DNA of 11,810 nucleotides from an uncultured Duganella sp. Its GTDB lineage: Bacteria > Pseudomonadota > Gammaproteobacteria > Burkholderiales > Burkholderiaceae. Where the stretch lies: the NCBI GenBank assembly GCA_946482335.1, contig CAMLRG010000165.1, forward strand, positions 1-11,810, in the 5' to 3' direction. The position numbers were made by a program, and so were the translations under genes. A model generated the notes under the pieces. That model was not told the DNA's origin and searched no databases. It saw only the letters and a program-made list of their open reading frames with translations. Positions 1 to 7,434 of the stretch are shown here, piece after piece (the first letter of the stretch is position 1; each line of letters starts with the position of its first letter).

Positions 1-816
<816 letters not shown>

Positions 817-826
817 GGTTGAACCA

Positions 827-848
827 AAGGGCAGCGCAAGCTGCCCTT
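827..848 (+). terminator. Hairpin between mreB and mreC, likely partial terminator/attenuator
   Basis: A perfect 9-bp stem (827-835 with 840-848) closed by a GCAA tetraloop lies 10 bp after the mreB stop. The RNA then continues with a weak U-rich stretch (CUUGUUAAUU) and mreC begins at 863. The stem is clear in the sequence, but the U-tract is broken by G and A, so I infer incomplete termination: some transcripts stop after mreB and the rest read through into mreCD-mrdAB-rlpA. The alternative is an RNA-stability element protecting the mreB 3' end. Confidence 0.6.
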
Positions 849-862
849 GTTAATTAGAAGAC

Positions 863-2011
863 ATGGAATACAGTCCACCGCCACTGTTCAAACAAGGCGC
901 GTCCGCCCGTTTCAAGATGATGGTGTTCGCGTGCATTTCGATCGCGCTGCTGTTGGCCGACTCGCGCATGGACGCGCTGTCGGCGGTGCGGCAGGGCGTT
1001 GGCTTTGTCCTCTATCCCCTGCAGAAGATTGCGCTGCTGCCGCGCGATGCCATGTATGGCATGGGCGAGTATTTCTCCACCCTGTCCAAACTGGAGAGGC
1101 AGGTCAATACGCTGCAACAGCAGCAGATCGCCGCTTCGCAAGCCTTGCAGCAGGCGCAGCTCTACCAGGCCGAGAACAACCAGCTGCGCAAGCTGCTCGA
1201 CGCGCAGCAGCGCGTACCGGGCAAGTCGCAGCTTGCCGAAATCCTTTATGAAGCGCGCGATGTGTTCACGCGCAAGGTGATCCTGAACCGCGGCACCCAG
1301 CATGGGGTGTCGGCCGGCTTGCCGGTGATCGACAACCAGGGCGTGGTGGGGCAGGTGACGCGCGTGTTCCCCTTCACTTCCGAAGTCACGCTGCTGACCG
1401 ACAAGGAACAGGCGATTCCGGTGCAGATCCTGCGCAACGGCTTGCGCTCCGTCGCTGTCGGGCGCGGCCAGTCGGGCAACCTGGACCTGCGCTTCATGGC
1501 GCCGACGGCTGATGTGGTCGTGGGCGATATCCTGATCACGTCCGGCATCGACGGCGTGTATCCTGCGGGCCTGGCCGTGGCGCGGGTGGTGCAGGTGGAG
1601 AGCAATGCTTCCGGCGCGTTCGGCCGTGTGGTGTGCGCGCCGCTGGCTGGTATCGAGCGCAATACGGCGCTGCTGATCCTGATGTCCTTGCCGGATATGC
1701 CGCCGCGTCCTCCGGAAGAGGAGCCAGCCGCCAAGCCATCCAAGAAGAAGGGCGCCAAGGAGCTCGCCGCTACGACGGCTTCGGCCGCCGCCCCTGCGGG
1801 CGCCCCGGCCGCGGCGACTGCCCCAGCGGGGACGCCAGCCGCCGCCGCAGCCGCACCCGGCGCCACAGCGCGCAGTCCCGCAGCGCCCGACACCGGCGCA
1901 GGCCCGGCGCCGGCGCGACCGGCCACACCGTCCGGCGCGCCCGCGCCCGCGCCTCGCGCAGGCACCCCGGCCAACCAGGCCGCGCCAGCACCGAAGGAAG
2001 CGACCCGATGA
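863..2011 (+). CDS. mreC: Rod shape-determining protein MreC, with long Ala/Pro-rich tail
   Basis: Bitopic inner-membrane scaffold of the elongasome; in the family it binds and activates PBP2 and links MreB inside to the synthases outside. Of 382 residues, a short cytosolic start is followed by one membrane segment (about 18-33, MMVFACISIALLLAD), a Gln-rich coiled coil (about 72-118), and the periplasmic double beta-barrel domain (about 120-275; motifs VILNRGTQHGVSAGLPV and GDILITSGIDGVYPAGL). From about residue 278 the protein becomes a low-complexity tail of Pro, Ala and Gly with a basic KPSKKK patch. ATG at 863 gives the usual family N-terminus; the Shine-Dalgarno is weak (AGAAG). The end overlaps mreD by 4 bp (ATGA, 2008-2011), so the two are probably translationally coupled. 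The tail makes it longer than the core of the family. Confidence 0.95.
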   Translation: MEYSPPPLFKQGASARFKMMVFACISIALLLADSRMDALSAVRQGVGFVLYPLQKIALLPRDAMYGMGEYFSTLSKLERQVNTLQQQQIAASQALQQAQLYQAENNQLRKLLDAQQRVPGKSQLAEILYEARDVFTRKVILNRGTQHGVSAGLPVIDNQGVVGQVTRVFPFTSEVTLLTDKEQAIPVQILRNGLRSVAVGRGQSGNLDLRFMAPTADVVVGDILITSGIDGVYPAGLAVARVVQVESNASGAFGRVVCAPLAGIERNTALLILMSLPDMPPRPPEEEPAAKPSKKKGAKELAATTASAAAPAGAPAAATAPAGTPAAAAAAPGATARSPAAPDTGAGPAPARPATPSGAPAPAPRAGTPANQAAPAPKEATR

Positions 2012-2520
2012 ACCGCCCACAATACATCCTGCTGCCGGTCAGCCCGCTGTTCATCGCGTTCAGCATCCTGTGCGCCGTCCTGCTCAATATGCTGCCCTGG
2101 GGCCGCTTCATCGCCGCGCCGGACTTCGTTGCGCTGATCCTGGTCTTCTGGGGCGTGCACCAGCCGCGCAAGGTCGGCATCGGCACCGCCTTCTGCCTCG
2201 GCCTGCTGATGGACGTGCACGACGCCGCCCTGCTGGGCGAGAATGCGCTGGCGTACACGCTGCTCTCTTACTTTGCCATCATGCTGCACCGCCGGATCCT
2301 GTGGTTCCGCGTGACGACGCAGATCCTGCACGTGCTGCCGCTGCTGCTGGTGGCGCAAACCGTGCAGATGCTGGTGCGCTTCATGGTGGCGGGCAAATTC
2401 CCCGGCTGGTTCTTCTTCATCGAGAGCGTGGTCGCAGCCTTGCTGTGGCCACTGGCGACCATGTTGCTGCTGGCGCCGCAGCGCCGCGCAGTGGATAAAG
2501 ACCATACGCGCCCGATCTGA
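2008..2520 (+). CDS. mreD: Rod shape-determining protein MreD
   Basis: Small polytopic inner-membrane protein (170 residues) that works with MreC in the elongasome. The sequence is mostly hydrophobic, with about five to six predicted membrane segments (roughly 8-29, 38-52, 56-71, 80-95, 105-124 and 137-156). It contains the typical MreD stretch PDFVALILVFWGVHQPRKVG and the following GLLMDVH. The start chosen at 2008 overlaps the mreC stop in ATGA and has a good Shine-Dalgarno (AAGGA, 1994-1998, 9 nt spacing). The reading frame stays open upstream of this ATG, but that part is only a shadow of mreC. The stop TGA at 2518-2520 is two bases before the mrdA start. Confidence 0.94.
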   Translation: MNRPQYILLPVSPLFIAFSILCAVLLNMLPWGRFIAAPDFVALILVFWGVHQPRKVGIGTAFCLGLLMDVHDAALLGENALAYTLLSYFAIMLHRRILWFRVTTQILHVLPLLLVAQTVQMLVRFMVAGKFPGWFFFIESVVAALLWPLATMLLLAPQRRAVDKDHTRPI

Positions 2521-2522
2521 GC

Positions 2523-4598
2523 ATGACTGAGTTTAAGAATACAGAGCAAGACTTGCACCGCTTCCGGGTGCGGCTGTCCGTGCTGGGCGGCCTGGTGTTC
2601 TTTTGCTTTTCGCTGCTGCTGGCGCGCTTCATCTGGCTGCAGGTCATCAAGCACAGCGACTACATCGCCAAGGCCGAGGACAACCGCATCGCGGTGGTGC
2701 CCATCGTGCCGAACCGCGGCCTGATCCTCGACCGCAACGGCGTGGTGCTGGCGCGGAACTATTCCGCCTTCACGCTGGAGATCACCCCGTCCAAGCTGCG
2801 CATCCCATTGGAAGAGATGATCGACGAACTGTCCCGGGTGGTCGAGGTGACCCCGAAGGACCGCCGCCGCTTCAAGAAGCTGCTGGAAGAATCGAAGAAC
2901 TTCACCAGCGTGCCGCTGCGCACCCGCCTGACCGACGAGGAAGTGGCGCGCTTTACCGCCAACCGCTTCCGCTATCCCGGCGTGGAGATCCAGGCCCGCC
3001 TGTTCCGCCAGTACCCGCTGGGCGAGGTGGCGTCGCACGTGGTGGGCTATATCGGCCGCATCAACCAGGCCGAATCGAAAGCGCTGGAAGGTACCGAATA
3101 CGCCGCCAACTACAACGGCACCGAACATATCGGCAAGGAAGGCCTGGAAAAGAGTTACGAACGCCAGCTGCACGGCATTACCGGCTACGAAGAAGTGGAA
3201 GTGACGGCCGGCGGCCGCGCCATCCGTACCCTGTCGCGCACGCCGGCCACGCCGGGCACCAACCTGATCCTGTCGATCGATATCGAACTGCAAAAGATCG
3301 CCGAAGAAGCGTTCGGCGAATACCGCGGCGCCCTGGTCGCCATCGAACCGACCACCGGCGACGTGCTGGCCTATGTCTCGCGTCCCGGTTATGACCCCAA
3401 CCTGTTCGTGGACGGCATCGATTCGCAAAGCTGGAACGAGTTGAATACCTCGCTCGACAGGCCGCTGATGAACCGCCCGCTGTCCGGCACCTATGCCCCG
3501 GGTTCCACCTTCAAGCCCTTCATGGCGCTGGCGGCGCTCGAAACCGGCAAGCGCACCCCCAGCCAGGCCATCCACGACCCCGGCTATTTCTATCTCGGCA
3601 CGCACAAGTTCCGCGACGACGTGGTGGGCGGCCATGGCACCGTCGACATGCGCAAGTCGATCGTCGTGTCCTGCAATACCTATTACTACATCCTCGGCCG
3701 CGACATGGGCATCGACATGATCCATGACTTCATGAAGCCTTTCGGCTTCGGCCAGTTGACCGGCATCGACCTTGAGAACGAGAAGAAGGGCGTGCTGCCG
3801 TCGCAGGAATGGAAGCGTGCGCGCTACAAGAAGAACCCGCGGGCGGGCAAGTGGGTCGGCGGCGACACGATTTCGGTGTCCAACGGTTCCGGCTACAACA
3901 ACTATACGCCGCTGCAGGTGGCGCACGCGGTGGCCAACCTGGCCAACAACGGCATCGTGATGAAGCCGCACCTGGTGAAGATCCTGGAAGACGGCGGTAC
4001 CCGCAAGCGTACCCTGACCGTGCCGAAGGAAAGCTACCGCATCCCCCTGAAGCAGGAAAACATCGATTTCATCAAGGACGCGATGGTGGGCGTAACCACC
4101 GAACCCGGTGCAACCGGCTACCGTGCCTTCCTTGGCGCGCAGTACAGCGTGGGCGGCAAGACCGGTACCGCGCAGGTGGTGGCGATCAAGGCCAACGAGA
4201 AGTACAACGCGGCGCGCCTCGATGAGCGTTTGCGCGACAATGCATGGTTCACCGCCTTTGCCCCGGCCGACAAACCGAAGATCGTGCTGGCGCTGATCGT
4301 GGAGAACGCCGGCTTCGGTGGCGCCGTGGCGGCCCCGATTGCGCGTAAAGTGCTGGATTACTGGCTGTTGGGCAAACGCCCGACCGAAAAGGAAACGACC
4401 AAGGTGCCCAAGGAAGATGCGGTGACCGTTCCGGTGGAGGACTTGCCGGCGGAAGACGTGGAAGCCGCGGCCGAACGCCGCGCGCAGCAGCAGGGTGAAA
4501 CGGTCGGCCAGGCCGACAAGCCGGCCCAGGCACCAGTGCCGGCGCCGGCCCCCGCGGACCAGAAGCCGCCGGCAGGCCCGCCGCGCAAGAGAGAGTAA
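2523..4598 (+). CDS. mrdA: Penicillin-binding protein 2 (peptidoglycan D,D-transpeptidase MrdA)
   Basis: Monofunctional class B PBP that cross-links side-wall peptidoglycan made by RodA; target of beta-lactams such as mecillinam in the family. The 691 residues show an N-terminal membrane anchor (about 19-41), the dimerisation/pedestal region (about 50-230, with NRGLILDRNG and EHIGKEGLEKSYE), and the transpeptidase domain. Catalytic motifs are SxxK at S328-K331 (GSTFK), SxN at S383-N385 (SCN) and KTG at 546-548. The usual IGQGY-like segment reads NGSGY (454-458). After about residue 617 comes a roughly 75-residue charged then Pro/Ala-rich tail, so the protein is longer than E. coli PBP2 (633). 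ATG at 2523 is 2 nt after the mreD stop with no strong Shine-Dalgarno, suggesting coupling. Identification is secure. Confidence 0.96.
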   Translation: MTEFKNTEQDLHRFRVRLSVLGGLVFFCFSLLLARFIWLQVIKHSDYIAKAEDNRIAVVPIVPNRGLILDRNGVVLARNYSAFTLEITPSKLRIPLEEMIDELSRVVEVTPKDRRRFKKLLEESKNFTSVPLRTRLTDEEVARFTANRFRYPGVEIQARLFRQYPLGEVASHVVGYIGRINQAESKALEGTEYAANYNGTEHIGKEGLEKSYERQLHGITGYEEVEVTAGGRAIRTLSRTPATPGTNLILSIDIELQKIAEEAFGEYRGALVAIEPTTGDVLAYVSRPGYDPNLFVDGIDSQSWNELNTSLDRPLMNRPLSGTYAPGSTFKPFMALAALETGKRTPSQAIHDPGYFYLGTHKFRDDVVGGHGTVDMRKSIVVSCNTYYYILGRDMGIDMIHDFMKPFGFGQLTGIDLENEKKGVLPSQEWKRARYKKNPRAGKWVGGDTISVSNGSGYNNYTPLQVAHAVANLANNGIVMKPHLVKILEDGGTRKRTLTVPKESYRIPLKQENIDFIKDAMVGVTTEPGATGYRAFLGAQYSVGGKTGTAQVVAIKANEKYNAARLDERLRDNAWFTAFAPADKPKIVLALIVENAGFGGAVAAPIARKVLDYWLLGKRPTEKETTKVPKEDAVTVPVEDLPAEDVEAAAERRAQQQGETVGQADKPAQAPVPAPAPADQKPPAGPPRKRE

Positions 4599-4603
4599 GG
4601 AGG
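4597..4603 (+). promoter_or_regulatory. Strong Shine-Dalgarno of rodA fused to the mrdA stop codon
   Basis: The full consensus AAGGAGG overlaps the mrdA stop codon TAA (4596-4598) and sits 4 nt before the rodA ATG at 4608. It is the strongest ribosome binding site in the window and fixes the rodA start. A ribosome finishing PBP2 would be standing on the rodA initiation site. Confidence 0.85.
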
Positions 4604-4607
4604 CTGC

Positions 4608-5723
4608 ATGCCTATCAATGAAAGGCGTTCACTGTGGCGGCGCATGCGCCCCTATGTGAACGTGTTCGACGGCCCGCTGATGCTGGTCATTGTCATACTG
4701 CTGGGCACCAGCCTGGTGGCGCTGTACTCGGCCAGCATCGGCATTCCGGGCAAGATCGAGGACCAGCTGCGCAATATCACCATGTCCTTCCTGGTGATGT
4801 GGATCGTGGCGAACATCTCGCCGCAGAACATGATGCGTATCGCCATGCCGGCCTACGTCGTCACGGTGGGGCTGCTGCTGGCGGTGGCGCTGTTCGGCAC
4901 CATCAAACTGGGCGCGCGGCGCTGGCTGAACCTGGGTTTCGGCCAGATCCAGCCGTCCGAATTCGCCAAGATCGCGGTGCCGCTGATGCTGGCCTGGTAT
5001 TTCCAGCACCGCCAAGGCCAGCTGCGCTGGCATGCTTACGCGCTGGGGGCCTTGCTGCTGCTGGTGCCGGTGTTCCTGATCGCGCGCCAGCCTGACCTGG
5101 GCACTGCGATGCTGGTGGTGGCGGCAGGCGCCTGCGTGATTTTCCTGGCCGGCCTGTCGTGGAAGGCCATCGGCGTATTGGCAGCCCTGGCCGCTGCCTG
5201 CATGCCCGTGGCATGGTCGATGATGCACGATTACCAGCGCGAACGGGTCATGACGCTGATCGACCCGACTTCCGACCCTTTGGGCAAGGGCTTCCACATC
5301 CTGCAGTCGACCATTGCGATCGGCTCCGGCGGCGTGACCGGCAAGGGCTGGACGCAGGGTACCCAGGCCCACCTCGAATTCATCCCTGAGCGCACCACCG
5401 ACTTTATCTTTGCCGTCTATTCCGAGGAGTTCGGCCTGGTCGGCAACCTGTTCCTGATGGCGCTCTACCTGCTCCTGATCGGCCGCGGCCTGATGATCGC
5501 GTCCGGCGCGCCCAACCTGTTCACCCGCCTGCTGGCCGGCGCCATCACGATGATTTTCTTCACTTACGCCTTCGTCAACATGGGCATGGTGAGCGGCATC
5601 CTGCCGGTGGTGGGCGTGCCCTTGCCGTTCATGAGCTACGGCGGCACGGCGCTGCTGACCCTGGGGCTGGCCTCGGGCATCCTGATGTCGATCCAGAGGC
5701 ACAGAAAGCTGGTGCAGACATGA
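4608..5723 (+). CDS. mrdB: Peptidoglycan glycosyltransferase RodA (SEDS family)
   Basis: SEDS-family polymerase (also called rodA) that joins lipid II into glycan strands and forms a complex with PBP2, encoded directly upstream. The 371 residues contain about ten membrane helices. Family signatures seen are GARRWLNLG, QPSEFAKIAVPL (Glu118), RQPDLGTAM (160-168), PERTTDFIFAV with Asp265, which corresponds to the essential Asp262 of E. coli RodA, and the C-terminal GVPLPFMSYGG (336-346). Length is usual for RodA. The start at ATG 4608 follows an exact AAGGAGG. RodA rather than FtsW is supported by the mre/mrdA context and the PERTTDF motif version. The stop overlaps the rlpA start in ATGA (5720-5723). 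Confidence 0.96.
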   Translation: MPINERRSLWRRMRPYVNVFDGPLMLVIVILLGTSLVALYSASIGIPGKIEDQLRNITMSFLVMWIVANISPQNMMRIAMPAYVVTVGLLLAVALFGTIKLGARRWLNLGFGQIQPSEFAKIAVPLMLAWYFQHRQGQLRWHAYALGALLLLVPVFLIARQPDLGTAMLVVAAGACVIFLAGLSWKAIGVLAALAAACMPVAWSMMHDYQRERVMTLIDPTSDPLGKGFHILQSTIAIGSGGVTGKGWTQGTQAHLEFIPERTTDFIFAVYSEEFGLVGNLFLMALYLLLIGRGLMIASGAPNLFTRLLAGAITMIFFTYAFVNMGMVSGILPVVGVPLPFMSYGGTALLTLGLASGILMSIQRHRKLVQT

Positions 5724-6733
5724 TGCGCGCATTCCGTCTCCTGCCGGCCGCGGCGGCGGTGCTGCTGGCCGCCTGCGGCACCACGCAGCCCGAAGCGCCC
5801 GTGCGCAACACGCCTTCGCCGGTCACCTCCAAGCCGCAGCCTGGCATTCCCGTGCTGCCGCCGGCCGGCTCGGGCCGCGGTGGCTATTACCAGGACGATG
5901 GTCCCGGCGACAATCCGCCTCCCGGCCTGCTCGACACGCCGGACGCGGAAGTGCGCAACGATCCGCTGCTGCCGCGCTCCAACCGGCCTTACGTGGTCTT
6001 TGGCAAGACCTACACGCCGATCCCGCTCGGCTCGGACTACAAGCAGCGCGGGAAGGGCACCTGGTACGGCAAGAAATTCCATGGCCAGCGCACCTCCTCC
6101 GGTGAGCTGTACGATATGTACAAGATGACGGCGGCGCATCCGACGCTGCCGATCCCTTCATACGCCCGTGTGACCAACCTTGGCAATGGCAAGTCCGTCG
6201 TGGTGCGCATCAACGACCGTGGGCCGTTCCATTCCTCGCGCATCATCGACGTTTCCTATACAGCGGCGCTGAAGCTGGGTTTGCTGGTCAACGGCAGCAG
6301 CCAGCTGGAAGTGCTGCACCTGGCGCCGGCGGATATCGAGAAGATGATCGCGGCGCGCAAGGCCGGCGGCTCGGCGCCGGCTACGGCGTCGGCCGAGCAG
6401 GCGGCGCCCGCGCTGGCCAAGCCGCAGCCGATGCCCAAGGCCGCGCCGATGCTGGCGTCGTCGCATGGCGACGAGGCGAAGGCCATGCTGCTGGGCGGCG
6501 CGCCTGAGCCGGGTTTTTACCTGCAGCTTGGTTCCTACGCGCGCGCCGACGGCGCCGATGGCCTGCGCAAGCGACTGGAGGCCAGCGATGCGGGCTTGCA
6601 ACTGGATGTTGAGGAGTCGGGCAAGTTCTACCGCCTGTTTGCCGGCCCTTATGCGAGCCGCGCGGATGCGCAGGCGGCAGCCAGGGCGCTGCCGTCGAGC
6701 CTGAAGCTGAAGCCTATCGTTATCGGGAGGTAG
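5720..6733 (+). CDS. rlpA: Septal ring lytic transglycosylase RlpA, lipoprotein with SPOR domain
   Basis: Outer-membrane lipoprotein that, in the characterised Pseudomonas enzyme, cleaves glycan strands lacking stem peptides. The 337 residues begin with a lipoprotein signal ending in LLAAC (Cys19 is the lipidated residue), then a Pro-rich linker, a double-psi beta-barrel catalytic domain (about 110-200; GTWYGKKFHGQRTSSGE and RINDRGPF), an Ala/Pro linker (about 215-260) and a C-terminal SPOR domain (about 262-337; FYLQLGSYA and FYRLFAGPYAS), which binds denuded septal peptidoglycan. Glu129, His140 and Asp166 have the same spacing as the catalytic residues I recall for P. aeruginosa RlpA (E120, H131, D157). 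Two ATGs (5720 and 5723) both touch the rodA stop; either may be used. The 3' end overlaps the opposing SPOR gene by 14 bp. Last gene of the elongasome operon. Confidence 0.94.
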   Translation: MMRAFRLLPAAAAVLLAACGTTQPEAPVRNTPSPVTSKPQPGIPVLPPAGSGRGGYYQDDGPGDNPPPGLLDTPDAEVRNDPLLPRSNRPYVVFGKTYTPIPLGSDYKQRGKGTWYGKKFHGQRTSSGELYDMYKMTAAHPTLPIPSYARVTNLGNGKSVVVRINDRGPFHSSRIIDVSYTAALKLGLLVNGSSQLEVLHLAPADIEKMIAARKAGGSAPATASAEQAAPALAKPQPMPKAAPMLASSHGDEAKAMLLGGAPEPGFYLQLGSYARADGADGLRKRLEASDAGLQLDVEESGKFYRLFAGPYASRADAQAAARALPSSLKLKPIVIGR

Positions 6734-7418
6734 CGCAGGAGCGGGTTTCCTGCTCGGGGAACCTGGCGACGATCCTGGCGATGCGGTCCCTGGTCTCTTC
6801 GCTGATGTCCTTGAACTGATAGAGCAGCTGTTTGCTGCCGCTGTAGCGCGGCGCCACGCGCGCCCCTTGCACGCCTTGTTTGGTGAGCGTGGCCAGTTGG
6901 GTCTGGGCGGCGCCTTCGGTGCGGAACACGCCCAGCGAGATGCCCCAGCGCAGCGGCGAGCTGTCGTTCATCACGAAGAAGTTGGTGATGCCGAGGGCGC
7001 GCAGCTCGTCGGCCTTCTTTTCCGCGGCTGCGCGGCTGCCCTGCGGCGGAATATGCACGATATAGCTGGAGATTTCCTGGCCCGGCAGGTTGCGGCGCAG
7101 TTGCCGGTCGCCCAGTCCCAGCGGCGCCAGGCTTTGCTCGAACTTGCGCGCATCGGCCAGCACGAAGTTGCCGACTTCCAGGCAAGCGATGGCGGCGGGT
7201 TCGTCGCGCGGCACCGGCGATGGCGGAGGCGGGGACACGGCGGCTGCGGCGCTGTCCGCCTTGCTGGCGCTGACCAGCAGGAGCTTGTCGGCGTTCTGCT
7301 GCTTTTGCAGGCGGCCCGGCTCGCGTTCATTGCCGCTGAACTGGCCGAGGTAGCCTTTGCCGTACGCGAACAGCGCGGCGTTGGCGGCAAGCAGCAGGGC
7401 AAAGATCAGTTTCAGCAC
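6720..7418 (-). CDS. Membrane-anchored SPOR domain-containing protein
   Basis: Inner-membrane protein of unknown exact role, with a C-terminal SPOR domain expected to bind septal peptidoglycan. The 232 residues show a short N-terminal membrane anchor (LKLIFALLLAANAALFAYG, 2-20), a Pro/Ala spacer (about 52-75), a CLExGxF motif (Cys79-Phe85) that I recall from a beta/gammaproteobacterial family of SPOR proteins, and a SPOR-like fold at about 116-190 (SYIVHIPPQGSRAAAEKKADEL, with ISLGVFRTE as the second strand). Start: no ATG is in frame. GTG at 7418 has GGAG 5 nt upstream and gives a typical anchor, so I prefer it; GTG at 7424 (two residues longer) is the alternative, but its GGA would abut the codon. 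Last gene of the minus-strand operon, 16 nt after coaX, and converging with rlpA. Confidence 0.83.
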   Translation of the reverse strand: MLKLIFALLLAANAALFAYGKGYLGQFSGNEREPGRLQKQQNADKLLLVSASKADSAAAAVSPPPPSPVPRDEPAAIACLEVGNFVLADARKFEQSLAPLGLGDRQLRRNLPGQEISSYIVHIPPQGSRAAAEKKADELRALGITNFFVMNDSSPLRWGISLGVFRTEGAAQTQLATLTKQGVQGARVAPRYSGSKQLLYQFKDISEETRDRIARIVARFPEQETRSCATSR

Positions 7419-7423
7419 GGGCA

Positions 7424-7427
7424 CTCC
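7424..7427 (-). promoter_or_regulatory. Shine-Dalgarno deciding the GTG start of the SPOR gene
   Basis: On the minus strand GGAG lies at 7427-7424, 5 nt before GTG at 7418-7416. This spacing favours 7418 over the upstream in-frame GTG at 7424-7422, whose first base is the last G of the same motif. Confidence 0.55.
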
Positions 7428-7434
7428 ATCCGGG

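Noticed and set aside
1770..2000. Repetitive GC-rich stretch in the mreC tail as a tandem DNA repeat
   Set aside because: Repeats are irregular at DNA level and reflect Ala/Pro codon use; no fixed unit could be defined by eye.
854..2505. Long minus-strand open frames (388 and 419 codons) opposite mreC and mreD
   Set aside because: Same shadow effect; composition is Arg/Gly/Ala/His-rich and they conflict with well-supported genes.
2268..3971. 567-codon open frame on the minus strand opposite mreD and mrdA
   Set aside because: It lies antisense to two certain genes, has His/Gln/Arg-rich composition with no recognisable motif, and follows from the high GC of third codon positions in this genome.
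6735..6753. 6-bp inverted repeat (GCAGGA/TCCTGC) just after the rlpA stop, as a possible bidirectional terminator
   Set aside because: The stem is short with a 7-nt loop, there is no T-tract on either strand, and it lies inside the coding sequence of the opposing SPOR gene.
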